Positions 43,170 through 52,639 of a DNA stretch of 64,000 nucleotides are shown here, piece after piece (the stretch's first letter is position 1; every line of letters starts with the position of its first letter). The DNA lies in contig CP065006.1 in assembly GCA_016699695.1 (NCBI GenBank), positions 3,658,001 through 3,722,000 of the forward strand, written 5' to 3'. Source of the DNA: Bacteroidota bacterium. Lineage in GTDB: Bacteria; Bacteroidota; Bacteroidia; Bacteroidales; UBA10428. A model generated the notes under the pieces. It was not told where the DNA came from and made no database searches. It saw only the letters and a program-made list of their open reading frames with translations. A program made the position numbers and the translations under genes.

Positions 43170-43735
43170 CTATTCACTCCATTTCTGCATAATATTTTTA
43201 TCCCACAACTTTTTTGCAAACTCCAAAAACTCTTTTGGTCCATCAGCAAATGCTTTGTCAAATTTATAGTCCCCACCGTAAAACTCTTTGTCTGAAACCT
43301 GAACTTTATTTTGTCCTCTCACTGCGTATTTCTGTTGTCCTTGATACATGATTATTTTCATGTCACACGGACTTACGTCACCGTGGCAAAAGGTTTTATA
43401 CATTAACCACACTTCTGCAATTCCATCACTATTTAGGTCGGTTACTTGAAAAGTGTTTTTTACAAAATTGACCTCAATGTCAACTGGGCATTCTTTAATA
43501 AAGTCGTAAACCTTCCATGTCAAACGGATACTATCCTTACCAACTATGTAGTGGTAAGCGTAAAGTGATGCGTCTCTGTAATTGTCTGAAGGGGCTGTCT
43601 TGTTAATTATCTCGCCAGTTTCAGTCGTCACAACGATGTTATCACCTAATTTGTCTGTCCAACGAATCGCTGATTTAATTGTACCTGTAAATTTTATTCC
43701 GTCTGGAAGTTTATTTATGTCAAGGTTGGTCGTAG
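43170..43735 (-). pseudogene. 5'-truncated cassette gene, cut by IS3 copy 2
   Basis: The open frame continues past the first usable start (43631) to the IS3 boundary at 43735, reading TTNLDINKLPDGIKFTGTIK upstream of it, so the 5' end, probably a signal peptide, is missing. The rest (about 188 residues) includes VTDLNSDGIAEVWLMYKTFC, an FG-GAP-like EF loop with DLNSDG, and ends DKNIMQKWSE. I do not recognise the family; the loop suggests a calcium-binding secreted protein. Confidence 0.7.
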
Positions 43736-43747
43736 TGAAAGCTTCCC

Positions 43748-44635
43748 CTAATTAGTAGCATTTAAAATTAAACTTTTTAAATTAATGTTTATGTCCTGTT
43801 GAAATGTGGGAAACTTTGTTGGGCCTTGTGGGCGGTGAAGTTTTCCATATTTCAATAGGAATGATACCGGAGTGTGGTACATCAGCGAACTATGGGGTCG
43901 CTCATTATTGTAAGACCATAGCCATGCATTTGAGATTAGTTGTGCCTGTCGGATGTTTTCAAATAGGTAACTATCCAGAACTTCTTCACGATAGCTTCTG
44001 TTGAATCGCTCTACATACCCATTTCTATGCGGTTTTCCTTTGGGAATAAACTTGAGTTTTATATTCTTATCGTTTGCCCAGTCTTCCATAGCCTGGGCGA
44101 TAAATTCCGGCCCATTATCAACCCTTATGTGTTCGGGTTTGCCTCTCCAGTCGATTAATCGTTCCAGTTCCCTGATTACCCGCAGACTTGTAATACTTGT
44201 ACCTAAGGTGATAGTCAAAGCTTCCCGGTTAAAATCATCGATTACATTAAATGTCCTGAATTTAACTCCGTTATTAAGCACATCATGCATAAAATCCATG
44301 CTCCAGGTTAAGTTAGGTAATAGCGGCTGTAACAAGGACTCCTGCGGGCGCAATGGCAGCCTTCTTTTACATTTTCTTCTCAAGTTAAGCTTCATCTCGG
44401 TATAAACCCGATAAACTCTTTTATGGTTCCAGAAATGATTTAATTGCCGCAGGTGATAGTGCATCATCCAAAATCCCCACCGGCGATGAACCTCTGCTAG
44501 TTCTGCCAGCTTGTCCTTAATTTCCTGATCATTCCCCGCAATGGGTTGATAATAATATACACTCTGGTATATATTAAATAGCACACAGGCCTGCCGAATG
44601 CTCAACGTGTGCCTTTGTTGAGCATAGGTTACCAA
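43748..44635 (-). CDS. IS3-family OrfB (rve integrase), copy 2
   Basis: 295 residues from MVTYAQQRH, containing the whole DDE core; it is out of frame with OrfA and reached by a -1 frameshift on A AAA AAG. Its sequence equals the OrfB part of copy 1. Confidence 0.9.
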   Translation of the reverse strand: MVTYAQQRHTLSIRQACVLFNIYQSVYYYQPIAGNDQEIKDKLAELAEVHRRWGFWMMHYHLRQLNHFWNHKRVYRVYTEMKLNLRRKCKRRLPLRPQESLLQPLLPNLTWSMDFMHDVLNNGVKFRTFNVIDDFNREALTITLGTSITSLRVIRELERLIDWRGKPEHIRVDNGPEFIAQAMEDWANDKNIKLKFIPKGKPHRNGYVERFNRSYREEVLDSYLFENIRQAQLISNAWLWSYNNERPHSSLMYHTPVSFLLKYGKLHRPQGPTKFPTFQQDININLKSLILNATN

Positions 44636-44655
44636 TTCCCGTTTCTCTGCAGGCC

Positions 44656-44922
44656 TTAGAGCTTTTTTTCAATTACATCTTTTAAAACCGTGATATGCAA
44701 CGCCTGTTCAGCTACAATCTTCTTGTATTGCGAAAGTTCTCGTTCCAGTTCCTTAAGTCTTTTCAACTGGGTTACCTCCATCCCTGAATACTTTGATTTC
44801 CACTGATAAAAAGTTGGTTGGCTTATACCATGCTCCCGGCAGATATCCGAAACACTCTTGCCTTGGTCCTGCTCTTTCAGAATCTTGATGATTTGACTCT
44901 CTGTAAATTTTGTTGTTTTCAT
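44656..44922 (-). CDS. IS3-family OrfA (HTH), copy 2
   Basis: 88 residues, ending VIEKKL just after the A7 slip site near 44663-44669. HTH plus leucine-rich helix, as in copy 1. Confidence 0.9.
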   Translation of the reverse strand: MKTTKFTESQIIKILKEQDQGKSVSDICREHGISQPTFYQWKSKYSGMEVTQLKRLKELERELSQYKKIVAEQALHITVLKDVIEKKL

Positions 44923-44983
44923 TCTACCAAAGTTAACGATTAAACTATATTTTTAATCGCTACTGTTTTGGGGGAAGCTTTCA

Positions 44984-45090
44984 CGTGGAGTACGGGGCGA
45001 TAACCTATCAGTGTACAATGAATTACATTTACGAGCCACCTACTTTGCCCGCCCACCAAGGCCCGCATGCTCGCAGACCATGTGTTGTGC
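44984..45090. repeat. attC-like site 9 (family 1, left arm lost)
   Basis: Starts at the IS3 boundary; right core GTTGTGC at 45084-45090. Two differences from site 1 over about 72 bp of shared interior. Confidence 0.8.
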
Positions 45091-45104
45091 AAAGTTAATT
45101 GTAA

Positions 45105-45593
45105 TTATAAACCTAATATTATTCTTCCTTCAATAACTGAACAAGTATCTTTTAAACATTTTGCCCCATTTTCATAAACATTAATAATTCTATCTCTTTC
45201 AGCTTTAATATTGTTAAACTCTTCCAAAATAGGATGGTCAATATAAATTCTAGAATTATTATGGTTTTGAGTATTTCCTGGCAAATATTTTACTTTATAT
45301 TTCATCCCTATGATTGCTTTCTTATAGTAAAAACTGTTATTATATAAATCTAAATAGCCAGCATATAATGTGTCTCCAATTTTAAAATCGTATTTTAAAC
45401 CAAAAGTTTTAGCTGAATTATCTGAGCCTTTTAGTTTGCAAATAATTGTTCCTGTTGTTTCAATTCCATTTTCCAATATTAGTCTATCTTGTTTCTTGTT
45501 ATTATTTCCAAAAAACCATAAAAATAGAAATCCTACTACTAGAATTATTAGAACAAACCATAATTCTTTCGATATCTTTTTAAATATATTCAT
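45105..45593 (-). CDS. Small membrane protein, unknown family
   Basis: 162 residues starting MNIFKKIS; a longer frame would read into attC-like site 10. One strong membrane helix at about residues 10-30 (LWFVLIILVVGFLFLWFFG), then an outside beta-rich domain with TTGTIICKLKG and LKYDFKIGDTLYAGYLDL. This looks like the small DUF3592-type layout of eukaryote and bacterial membrane proteins, but I am not certain. It is the only gene of segment 9-10. Confidence 0.65.
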   Translation of the reverse strand: MNIFKKISKELWFVLIILVVGFLFLWFFGNNNKKQDRLILENGIETTGTIICKLKGSDNSAKTFGLKYDFKIGDTLYAGYLDLYNNSFYYKKAIIGMKYKVKYLPGNTQNHNNSRIYIDHPILEEFNNIKAERDRIINVYENGAKCLKDTCSVIEGRIILGL

Positions 45594-45615
45594 ATAGAGT
45601 ATGTTTTTCAATTTT

Positions 45616-45747
45616 GCACAACGGTACGCCAATATGAGCAGGCTGGGAATAAAAGCACCAACCCAAAAAACCAGCGATACCGCGGATTAAATATACAAAC
45701 TTTTCTATTTCTGCAACACCCAGCTTGCTTATATTGGCTGTTATAGC
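45616..45747. repeat. attC-like site 10 (family 4)
   Basis: GCACAAC ... GTTATAG. Segment 9-10 ends share TTTGCACAAC. Interior differs from families 1-3. Confidence 0.82.
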
Positions 45748-45829
45748 CTGGTGGCGGCGTGTTAAAAGCGCAAACCTATATGGGCGCACAAGGTTTGGAA
45801 CATCATTTTGCCCCCGGAACCGGATTTAA

Positions 45830-46030
45830 TTGCTATCTCATCTATCTGCCGGGCATTTAATAGCTGCAGGACTTGTCATGGTGCCAGGCAAAGTGGCGGA
45901 AAAGTTGTTTCAAAAACCATTAGCCAAACCATTGGCTCAGAGGCTGAGTAAATGGTTATTATTCAGCAGACAAAAGGCTTTATTGCCAAAAGAGCCAAAG
46001 CTTACTCATGGTTTTGGAATTGGTTTTTGA
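45830..46030 (+). CDS. Short plus-strand open frame in cassette 10-11, doubtful
   Basis: 66 codons, HLIAAGLVMVPGKVAEKLFQ onward, in a segment of about 440 bp (45748-46187) with no minus-strand gene. An upstream frame (MGAQGLEHHFAPGTGFN, from about 45780) stops just before it, so the two may be pieces of one broken gene, possibly the end of a larger secreted or toxin protein. The local base composition is richer in G and C than its neighbours. If real, this gene points the opposite way to every other cassette gene. Confidence 0.3.
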   Translation: MLSHLSAGHLIAAGLVMVPGKVAEKLFQKPLAKPLAQRLSKWLLFSRQKALLPKEPKLTHGFGIGF

Positions 46031-46186
46031 ACTTTACCCAAGTTTTGTGACACTTTGCAAGCCGTTAAAATAGCATTCCAATTAAATGAAGCGGTGGGAC
46101 TGGGGCATGCAAAATGTGTTATCAACCCGGAGCTAACTTAGATGCACTATCAGTAAAATGACCTTAAAATTGGCAGGTGACACTTG

Positions 46187-46317
46187 GCTGTAACGGTGGT
46201 GGTATGAGAAGCTGCCGATTGCGGGCGAATGATTTATCAAGCTAAACGAGTGTTGATGCGGGTGATGAACCTGAAAATTGCGCAACTCTCGGCAGTTTTT
46301 TATACCACGTGTTGGGC
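46187..46317. repeat. attC-like site 11 (family 2)
   Basis: GCTGTAAC ... GTTGGGC (perfect GTTRRRY). Segment 10-11 ends GTTATAGC/GCTGTAAC match at 7 of 8. Confidence 0.85.
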
Positions 46318-46325
46318 GCTGCCTT

Positions 46326-46799
46326 TTATTTATTTACTCGTTTTCTATAAAAATAATTAATTCCCAAAAATGAAAATCCTAAAACGAAACATATTATCAT
46401 AATAGTCAAAGATTCTTTCTTTTTCATTTCAAATGCAATCAAAATTTTGCCATTCGCCTCAATTTGGTATATTATTAAGTGTTTGGGGAAGAATATTCTT
46501 TTTTTATAATAAATCTTTATGAATTCTCCAGGTTTTAAAAAATTTTCAAGTTCTGTGTGGTCAGTAAAAAATTCACTCTTATTGTCATTAAGTTTAATTG
46601 CAAAATTATTTCTTTCAATTCTTGTATCATATATCCTATTTTCAATCATTGATAAGTCTTTCAAATCTGCAATTAAAATTTCTATTTTATAAAAAGAGAA
46701 TCCAATTAGCATTAATCCAAGCATAGGAAATAAAACAAGAGGTCCAAACTTGTATCTATCGATGTAAATTAAATCCGAAATTTTTTTAGAAAAATTCAT
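46326..46799 (-). CDS. Membrane protein with two helices, unknown family
   Basis: 157 residues. A membrane helix near residues 20-37 (LVLFPMLGLMLIGFSFY) and another near 130-148 (LTIMIICFVLGFSFLGINYF) enclose a hydrophilic domain with KPGEFIKIYYKKRIFF. The shape resembles the membrane proteins of cassettes 9-10 and 16-17, which may be related to one another, but no family name can be given. It is the only gene of segment 11-12. Confidence 0.7.
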   Translation of the reverse strand: MNFSKKISDLIYIDRYKFGPLVLFPMLGLMLIGFSFYKIEILIADLKDLSMIENRIYDTRIERNNFAIKLNDNKSEFFTDHTELENFLKPGEFIKIYYKKRIFFPKHLIIYQIEANGKILIAFEMKKKESLTIMIICFVLGFSFLGINYFYRKRVNK

Positions 46800-46831
46800 T
46801 GTAGGTCAAGTTTTCGTTTTTTCAAGGTTGC

Positions 46832-46964
46832 GCCCAACGCCCCCATGGTATGGTGTCGTGCGGGATTACGAAGCGATTTCTTATCAGATTACACCGACCT
46901 TTTTTACTAACTACAAACGCTCGAATACCTCTGAAACCCGCATGCAATATACCATGTGTTAGGT
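46832..46964. repeat. attC-like site 12 (family 1)
   Basis: GCCCAAC ... GTTAGGT, both cores perfect. Segment 11-12 ends share GCGCCCAAC. Confidence 0.9.
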
Positions 46965-47721
46965 TGCGTAATTTATTTTTCCATTCTATTCAACCACCAA
47001 TGATAATAATTTATATATCTCTCATTATCAACAGCAAAAAAGTCTATGTATACAATCTCTGCTAAAAGATACTTTTCTCCGCTAAAATAACTCTCAGTTA
47101 CAATTTTTCCGTCCGATATTCCAGTTATTCTAAAGCCTATTTTCATAAAAATATCCCTATCAACATTCCCGTTTTCATCCTTTTTGAATTTTACAAAGGC
47201 ATTTGCCTTATCCATAGGTAGTGGTATACTTTTAAATTCAGATGTATTTATAAAACTAATACGCAAGTCAGTTAATTTAACACGATCTCTATTTATATCA
47301 TCAGGTGTTAATCCTTCCCATAAGTCGCTATAAACTTGTGTTCCATTATGAATCCATTTTATAGGAAAAGACTCTGAATCAAAATCGTAGTTTTCCACTT
47401 CATCTTCGAAAAGTATAGTGAATATTTCATTTTTGTTTTGTTTCGCTATCAAACTATTTAGCTCTGCTTGAGTATTTTTAATTCCTTTATGAAATTCAAA
47501 TTCATCTTCTCGTATTGAATTGAATTTTTCCCTCTCAAATAGGTATAAATACTCCTTTGCTAAATCTTTAGTAATCTCAGACTCTCTTGATATATATTGC
47601 AAAAATGCTATACTATCAGAAATATAAAACTTATTTCCCCAAATTGATTCGTAAAATTTTTTATTGAGATTTGCAATTTCATCTGCCTCGATAGCATTAT
47701 CAATATCGACGAAATAATTAA

Positions 47722-49218
47722 TTCTACTTTAACAGATTAAACAAAACCCTTGTAAACATTGATATTTCAAGGAAATTCAGTATCTTCAATGCACAGAAAA
47801 ACAGGCTTATCGTTCCGAAAAATGTTTAATACAACGTAAAAATAATAATCGATATGGAAAAACACTGACCTCTGTAATAGAGCGAGTTAGTGTTCACCTT
47901 AATGATTATCAGCATGTATTTTGTAATTCAACAAAGAAGTTCTTTGACAAAGCACAGCAATATTCATTAGGAATAATACAAAGTCAGATGCGCAATATTG
48001 AAAGAATAAGCGAAGATTTGGGAGCTAACTACCATCAAATGCAGCACTTTATAACTGAGTCTAACTGGGATCATCGAGTTTTGATAAATCAAGTAGCCCA
48101 GGAAGTAAGCCAGGTTTTACCCAAAAGAAAACTTACAGGATTGATTATTGATGAAAGTGGTTGGGTAAAAAAAGGCGACCATAGCGTAGGCGTTGGACAT
48201 CAATATTGTGGGAATGTAGGGAAACTATCAAATAGTCAGGTTGCGGTATTTGCTTGTTTAAGTAATGGGGATTTTGCATCAATGGTTGATGCCCGACTAT
48301 ACCTTCCCAAGGCTTGGTGTGACGACAAGACAAGATGCGAAAAAGCAGGCGTTCCTGTAAAGCACCGAACATTTAAAACTAAGCTCGAACTGGCATTAGA
48401 AATTATTCGCCAGCAAGTAACCAATGGCATCATCTTCGATTTTATTGGAGGCGATGGTTATTATGGTAACGATGTGGATTTTGCCAGCAGCATAGATTTG
48501 CTTGGTTATCTGTACATGCTGGATATCCATAAAGACCAAAAAATATATTTGGAACGTCCTGACTTGGCTATTCCCGAGCGAAAAAGCAATAAGGGTCGTG
48601 AACCCAAGAAATTAAAAGCAACTACAGACGAATTAAGTGTATCAAAATATTTACAGACTTTAAATGACGAAAATTGGCAGCGTATTAGTGTTCGTAATAC
48701 AGCCAAAGGAGTTCTTGTAGCTGACTATCATTTTATAAAGCTTTGGATAATCAATAACAGTAAAATGCAAGTAGAGCAAAGGTTACTGGTTATCCGTAAA
48801 ACGAAAACCAAAGAAGGCAAGGACGAAATAAAATATTCTTTTACCAATGCTAATCTTGAACAATACACTAAGAAAGCTATAGCCTATATGCAAGCACAAC
48901 GGTACTTTGTAGAACATTGCATAAAAGAATCAAAACAGATACTCGGGCTAGACCAGTTTCAGACACGAAAATGGCTTGCATGGCAACACCAGGTTGCATT
49001 AAACTTTTTGGTCTCGTCATTTATTTTAAAAGAAAAATTGCATTGCTTTGATGATTTACCTTTACTATCGGCTCGTGATATTAAAGAATTTATCACTTTT
49101 AAACTTTATAAACAGATGACCGAAGAACAAATGATTGATAGAATTTATGACCGGCATTTAAAACGACAGCGTGATATAAATTACTCATATTCAAAATTGT
49201 AAATCTGTTAAAGTAGAA
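47722..49218 (+). mobile_element. IS701-like element, copy 4
   Basis: 1497 bp, TTAA duplication at 47718-47721 and 49219-49222, inserted in the 361-codon gene. Confidence 0.95.
47988..49202 (+). CDS. Transposase, IS701-like (copy 4)
   Basis: Intact 404-residue transposase identical to copy 1. Confidence 0.92.
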   Translation: MRNIERISEDLGANYHQMQHFITESNWDHRVLINQVAQEVSQVLPKRKLTGLIIDESGWVKKGDHSVGVGHQYCGNVGKLSNSQVAVFACLSNGDFASMVDARLYLPKAWCDDKTRCEKAGVPVKHRTFKTKLELALEIIRQQVTNGIIFDFIGGDGYYGNDVDFASSIDLLGYLYMLDIHKDQKIYLERPDLAIPERKSNKGREPKKLKATTDELSVSKYLQTLNDENWQRISVRNTAKGVLVADYHFIKLWIINNSKMQVEQRLLVIRKTKTKEGKDEIKYSFTNANLEQYTKKAIAYMQAQRYFVEHCIKESKQILGLDQFQTRKWLAWQHQVALNFLVSSFILKEKLHCFDDLPLLSARDIKEFITFKLYKQMTEEQMIDRIYDRHLKRQRDINYSYSKL

Positions 49219-49608
49219 TTAAATAGTGTATTGATTTCTAATGCAGCTATATGTTTACCATCAGGCTGTATTAGAAAGTATCTAATAGGATAACTTTTAA
49301 ATCGTCTATCGTAGATTGTTTTTTCACCTGTCGAACTTGTGTAAATATATAATACATCTGCTTTTGATGTTAAACCCTTGTTGGTGTATAATGATAAAAA
49401 TTCATTATTAAAGTTTTTTGGCTCAGTGATATAAATATTATCACCAACTTTATAAACATGTCCGTTTTTAGCAGTATAAGGGTCATAAGATTTTAGGTAT
49501 TTTTGACTAAACCCAGCTATTGAAAATGAAATCAATAATAATGTCATTAGTTTTCTCATAGTTTATTATTTAATTGATAATTATTGTAGTATCTGAGGTT
49601 TTTATGCA

Positions 49609-49740
49609 ACCTAACGCCCAGCAGTATGCGCAGTGCGGGAATTTTGGAAAGCCCTACTGTCAGCACTACTGAATGTTGATTGCTTGTACATAGCCCAAAT
49701 ATAGCAAAACAACCCGTATTGCGTATACTGCTTGTTGCGT
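49609..49740. repeat. attC-like site 13 (family 3)
   Basis: ACCTAAC ... GTTGCGT. It belongs to non-coding cassette copy B on its right. Confidence 0.88.
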
Positions 49741-50312
49741 GCAGTGGGTTTTTGTTTTAAAATTTTGTCCTTTTGTCCAAATAGATAATGAAGGTCAAAT
49801 ATCCACGGTTAGTTAATGTCTTTTACAATTTTAAATCCCGATGGCAGCTTAATTTTTAGAAATCTCACGTTTTCGATAGCCTTTAAAAATCAGCGCATAA
49901 AAATCTACTTGCAGCCAGAAGTCAATTTGTGTCTGACTTATCTACTTGCACTGGAAGTCACAATACGAGTAGGAGCGAGGCTCGTCAGAATTGGCTCTCC
50001 CAATAACTCTTAAATCATTAAATCATAGAGTTTTCATACGTTAAAAACATATCCAGTAGCAAATCATAACAAACTTCTCAAATCCTATCGAGCGTTGAGT
50101 CCAAATGGTATCAGCATCATTGATTTCTTGCAGGTCAAATCAAAATAAAAGTGCAGCGATAGGAATCCTGATGCAGAACGCTAACTACGGAGTAGAAACT
50201 TATGCCGGGCTACCAAGTCAGATTTGAATCGGTTCACACAATCCCGAAGGATACCTATCGGTGTACTTTACTTTCATCCGATTTCCAGGTGTCACGGTTT
50301 TGATGCCATTGC
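49741..50312 (-). other. Non-coding cassette, copy B
   Basis: Same cassette as 26512-27182, about 100 bp shorter because it has one 101-bp unit (from 49902) instead of two. The plus-strand frame is interrupted by TGA near 50225. Ends match TGCACGCAAC. Confidence 0.75.
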
Positions 50313-50445
50313 ACGCAACGGTTTCATAATAGCGAGTCGTGCGTGGTTGGCGCAGTGATCACCTATCAGTTTACAATGCTTTTGTTTACGAGAGGTGAGG
50401 CCTGCAAACCACTGAAGCCCGCATGCTCGCTATTATGTGTTGTGT
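50313..50445. repeat. attC-like site 14 (family 1)
   Basis: ACGCAAC ... GTTGTGT. Confidence 0.88.
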
Positions 50446-50833
50446 GCCGTTATTCATATTTTTCCATTAACATTGTATCAATATTTCCAACAGGTAAAAA
50501 ATCCTTTGGTCTTTCAGAAGTGTCAAAGTTTAATCTTATTTTCATTTTCTTTTCATTTATAAATTCAATAATGCCAAGTAATCGACCAAGTTCTTCTTTA
50601 GTATCAGATAGAGATGCAATAAAATCTATAGTTATTGGAGTTACATTAGTATCTATTTGATAAGTTAGAACTTGTTTGTTTTCGCTTCCAGTTTGTTTTT
50701 TCCCGCCTAATGTATCATTCTGAATAATAATCATAGCATAACCAACAGAATCAAAACTTAAATATCCTACCTCCCCTTGTTCGTCTGTACCTTTCCACAA
50801 ACCAATAAGAGATTTTTGACAATAAATATTTAA

Positions 50834-52330
50834 TTCTACTTTAACAGATTAAACAAAACCCTTGTAAACATTGATATTTCAAGGAAATTCAGTATCTTCA
50901 ATGCACAGAAAAACAGGCTTATCGTTCCGAAAAATGTTTAATACAACGTAAAAATAATAATCGATATGGAAAAACACTGACCTCTGTAATAGAGCGAGTT
51001 AGTGTTCACCTTAATGATTATCAGCATGTATTTTGTAATTCAACAAAGAAGTTCTTTGACAAAGCACAGCAATATTCATTAGGAATAATACAAAGTCAGA
51101 TGCGCAATATTGAAAGAATAAGCGAAGATTTGGGAGCTAACTACCATCAAATGCAGCACTTTATAACTGAGTCTAACTGGGATCATCGAGTTTTGATAAA
51201 TCAAGTAGCCCAGGAAGTAAGCCAGGTTTTACCCAAAAGAAAACTTACAGGATTGATTATTGATGAAAGTGGTTGGGTAAAAAAAGGCGACCATAGCGTA
51301 GGCGTTGGACATCAATATTGTGGGAATGTAGGGAAACTATCAAATAGTCAGGTTGCGGTATTTGCTTGTTTAAGTAATGGGGATTTTGCATCAATGGTTG
51401 ATGCCCGACTATACCTTCCCAAGGCTTGGTGTGACGACAAGACAAGATGCGAAAAAGCAGGCGTTCCTGTAAAGCACCGAACATTTAAAACTAAGCTCGA
51501 ACTGGCATTAGAAATTATTCGCCAGCAAGTAACCAATGGCATCATCTTCGATTTTATTGGAGGCGATGGTTATTATGGTAACGATGTGGATTTTGCCAGC
51601 AGCATAGATTTGCTTGGTTATCTGTACATGCTGGATATCCATAAAGACCAAAAAATATATTTGGAACGTCCTGACTTGGCTATTCCCGAGCGAAAAAGCA
51701 ATAAGGGTCGTGAACCCAAGAAATTAAAAGCAACTACAGACGAATTAAGTGTATCAAAATATTTACAGACTTTAAATGACGAAAATTGGCAGCGTATTAG
51801 TGTTCGTAATACAGCCAAAGGAGTTCTTGTAGCTGACTATCATTTTATAAAGCTTTGGATAATCAATAACAGTAAAATGCAAGTAGAGCAAAGGTTACTG
51901 GTTATCCGTAAAACGAAAACCAAAGAAGGCAAGGACGAAATAAAATATTCTTTTACCAATGCTAATCTTGAACAATACACTAAGAAAGCTATAGCCTATA
52001 TGCAAGCACAACGGTACTTTGTAGAACATTGCATAAAAGAATCAAAACAGATACTCGGGCTAGACCAGTTTCAGACACGAAAATGGCTTGCATGGCAACA
52101 CCAGGTTGCATTAAACTTTTTGGTCTCGTCATTTATTTTAAAAGAAAAATTGCATTGCTTTGATGATTTACCTTTACTATCGGCTCGTGATATTAAAGAA
52201 TTTATCACTTTTAAACTTTATAAACAGATGACCGAAGAACAAATGATTGATAGAATTTATGACCGGCATTTAAAACGACAGCGTGATATAAATTACTCAT
52301 ATTCAAAATTGTAAATCTGTTAAAGTAGAA
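50834..52330 (+). mobile_element. IS701-like element, copy 5
   Basis: 1497 bp, TTAA duplication at 50830-50833 and 52331-52334, inserted in a signal-peptide region. Confidence 0.95.
51100..52314 (+). CDS. Transposase, IS701-like (copy 5)
   Basis: Intact 404-residue transposase identical to copy 1. Confidence 0.92.
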   Translation: MRNIERISEDLGANYHQMQHFITESNWDHRVLINQVAQEVSQVLPKRKLTGLIIDESGWVKKGDHSVGVGHQYCGNVGKLSNSQVAVFACLSNGDFASMVDARLYLPKAWCDDKTRCEKAGVPVKHRTFKTKLELALEIIRQQVTNGIIFDFIGGDGYYGNDVDFASSIDLLGYLYMLDIHKDQKIYLERPDLAIPERKSNKGREPKKLKATTDELSVSKYLQTLNDENWQRISVRNTAKGVLVADYHFIKLWIINNSKMQVEQRLLVIRKTKTKEGKDEIKYSFTNANLEQYTKKAIAYMQAQRYFVEHCIKESKQILGLDQFQTRKWLAWQHQVALNFLVSSFILKEKLHCFDDLPLLSARDIKEFITFKLYKQMTEEQMIDRIYDRHLKRQRDINYSYSKL

Positions 52331-52491
52331 TTAATGTAAAAAACATCAAAATTATTAAGAAACAGTTCCTTCTAATCAGGTTAGTTTTATTCCTTTCCAT
52401 AAGTAAAATCTATTAAAGTATAATTATTTGTCTTTTATTTAATTCAAATTATTGAATTTTGTATGAATAAAATATCTCTGGACGCAATGGC

Positions 52492-52621
52492 ACACAACGA
52501 TGATAATATGCGTAGGCCGGGAATTAAAAGCATAAACCGGTCAAGCCGTTACAAACTTTAGTAAATGTACAAAAGTTTGAATTACCCGCAACCCCCGGCT
52601 TACGTATATTATGTGTTAGTG
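52492..52621. repeat. attC-like site 15 (family 4)
   Basis: ACACAAC ... GTTAGTG. Segment 14-15 ends share GGCACACAAC. Confidence 0.82.
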
Positions 52622-52639
52622 GCTGGGACTTATTATTGT

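Larger units (their letters stand above)
43736..44983 (-). mobile_element. IS3-family (IS407-like) element, copy 2
   Basis: 1248 bp, one base shorter than copy 1, same termini and orientation. Flanks GTAG and CGTG do not match, and the right side cuts into site 9. Confidence 0.93.
46973..49559 (-). pseudogene. Exported-protein gene of about 361 codons split by IS701 copy 4
   Basis: The 5' piece (49223-49559) codes for MRKLMTLLLISFSIAGFSQK, a signal peptide, and runs to AALEINTLF. The 3' piece (46973-47717) continues NYFVDIDNAIEADEIANLNK and ends WWLNRMEK. Deleting the element plus one TTAA joins them in frame. The protein is exported and mostly beta and helix mixed, with KVGDNIYITEPKNFNN near residue 38. 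Family not recognised. The segment between sites 12 and 13 holds only this gene, and its ends share GCAACCTAAC. Confidence 0.9.
50450..52400 (-). pseudogene. Exported-protein gene of about 149 codons split by IS701 copy 5
   Basis: The 5' piece (52335-52400) encodes a signal peptide, MERNKTNLIRRNCFLIIL onward; the 3' piece (50450-50833) continues IYCQKSLIGLWKGTDEQGEV and ends MLMEKYE. Deleting the element plus one TTAA restores the frame. The mature part starts like a small lipocalin/META-type protein (IGLWKG ... VGYLSFDSVGYAMI), a fold often written IxGxW; this is a guess. It fills segment 14-15. Confidence 0.88.

Noticed and set aside
24383..43735. GTAG to the right of IS3 copy 1 and to the left of copy 2, suggesting recombination between the copies or circle integration.
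   Set aside because: Joining those flanks does not rebuild an attC arm or an open gene, and the other pair of flanks (GTGT, CGTG) does not match. A 4-bp match is weak.
24387..44983. Composite transposon bounded by the two directly repeated IS3 copies.
   Set aside because: Outer flanks do not form a target duplication, and the contents are separate cassettes with their own matched ends.
45594..45632. Upstream extension (MAYRCAKLKNILY) of the small membrane protein at 45105-45593.
   Set aside because: The extension reads into the core of attC-like site 10 and adds residues unlike a membrane protein start.
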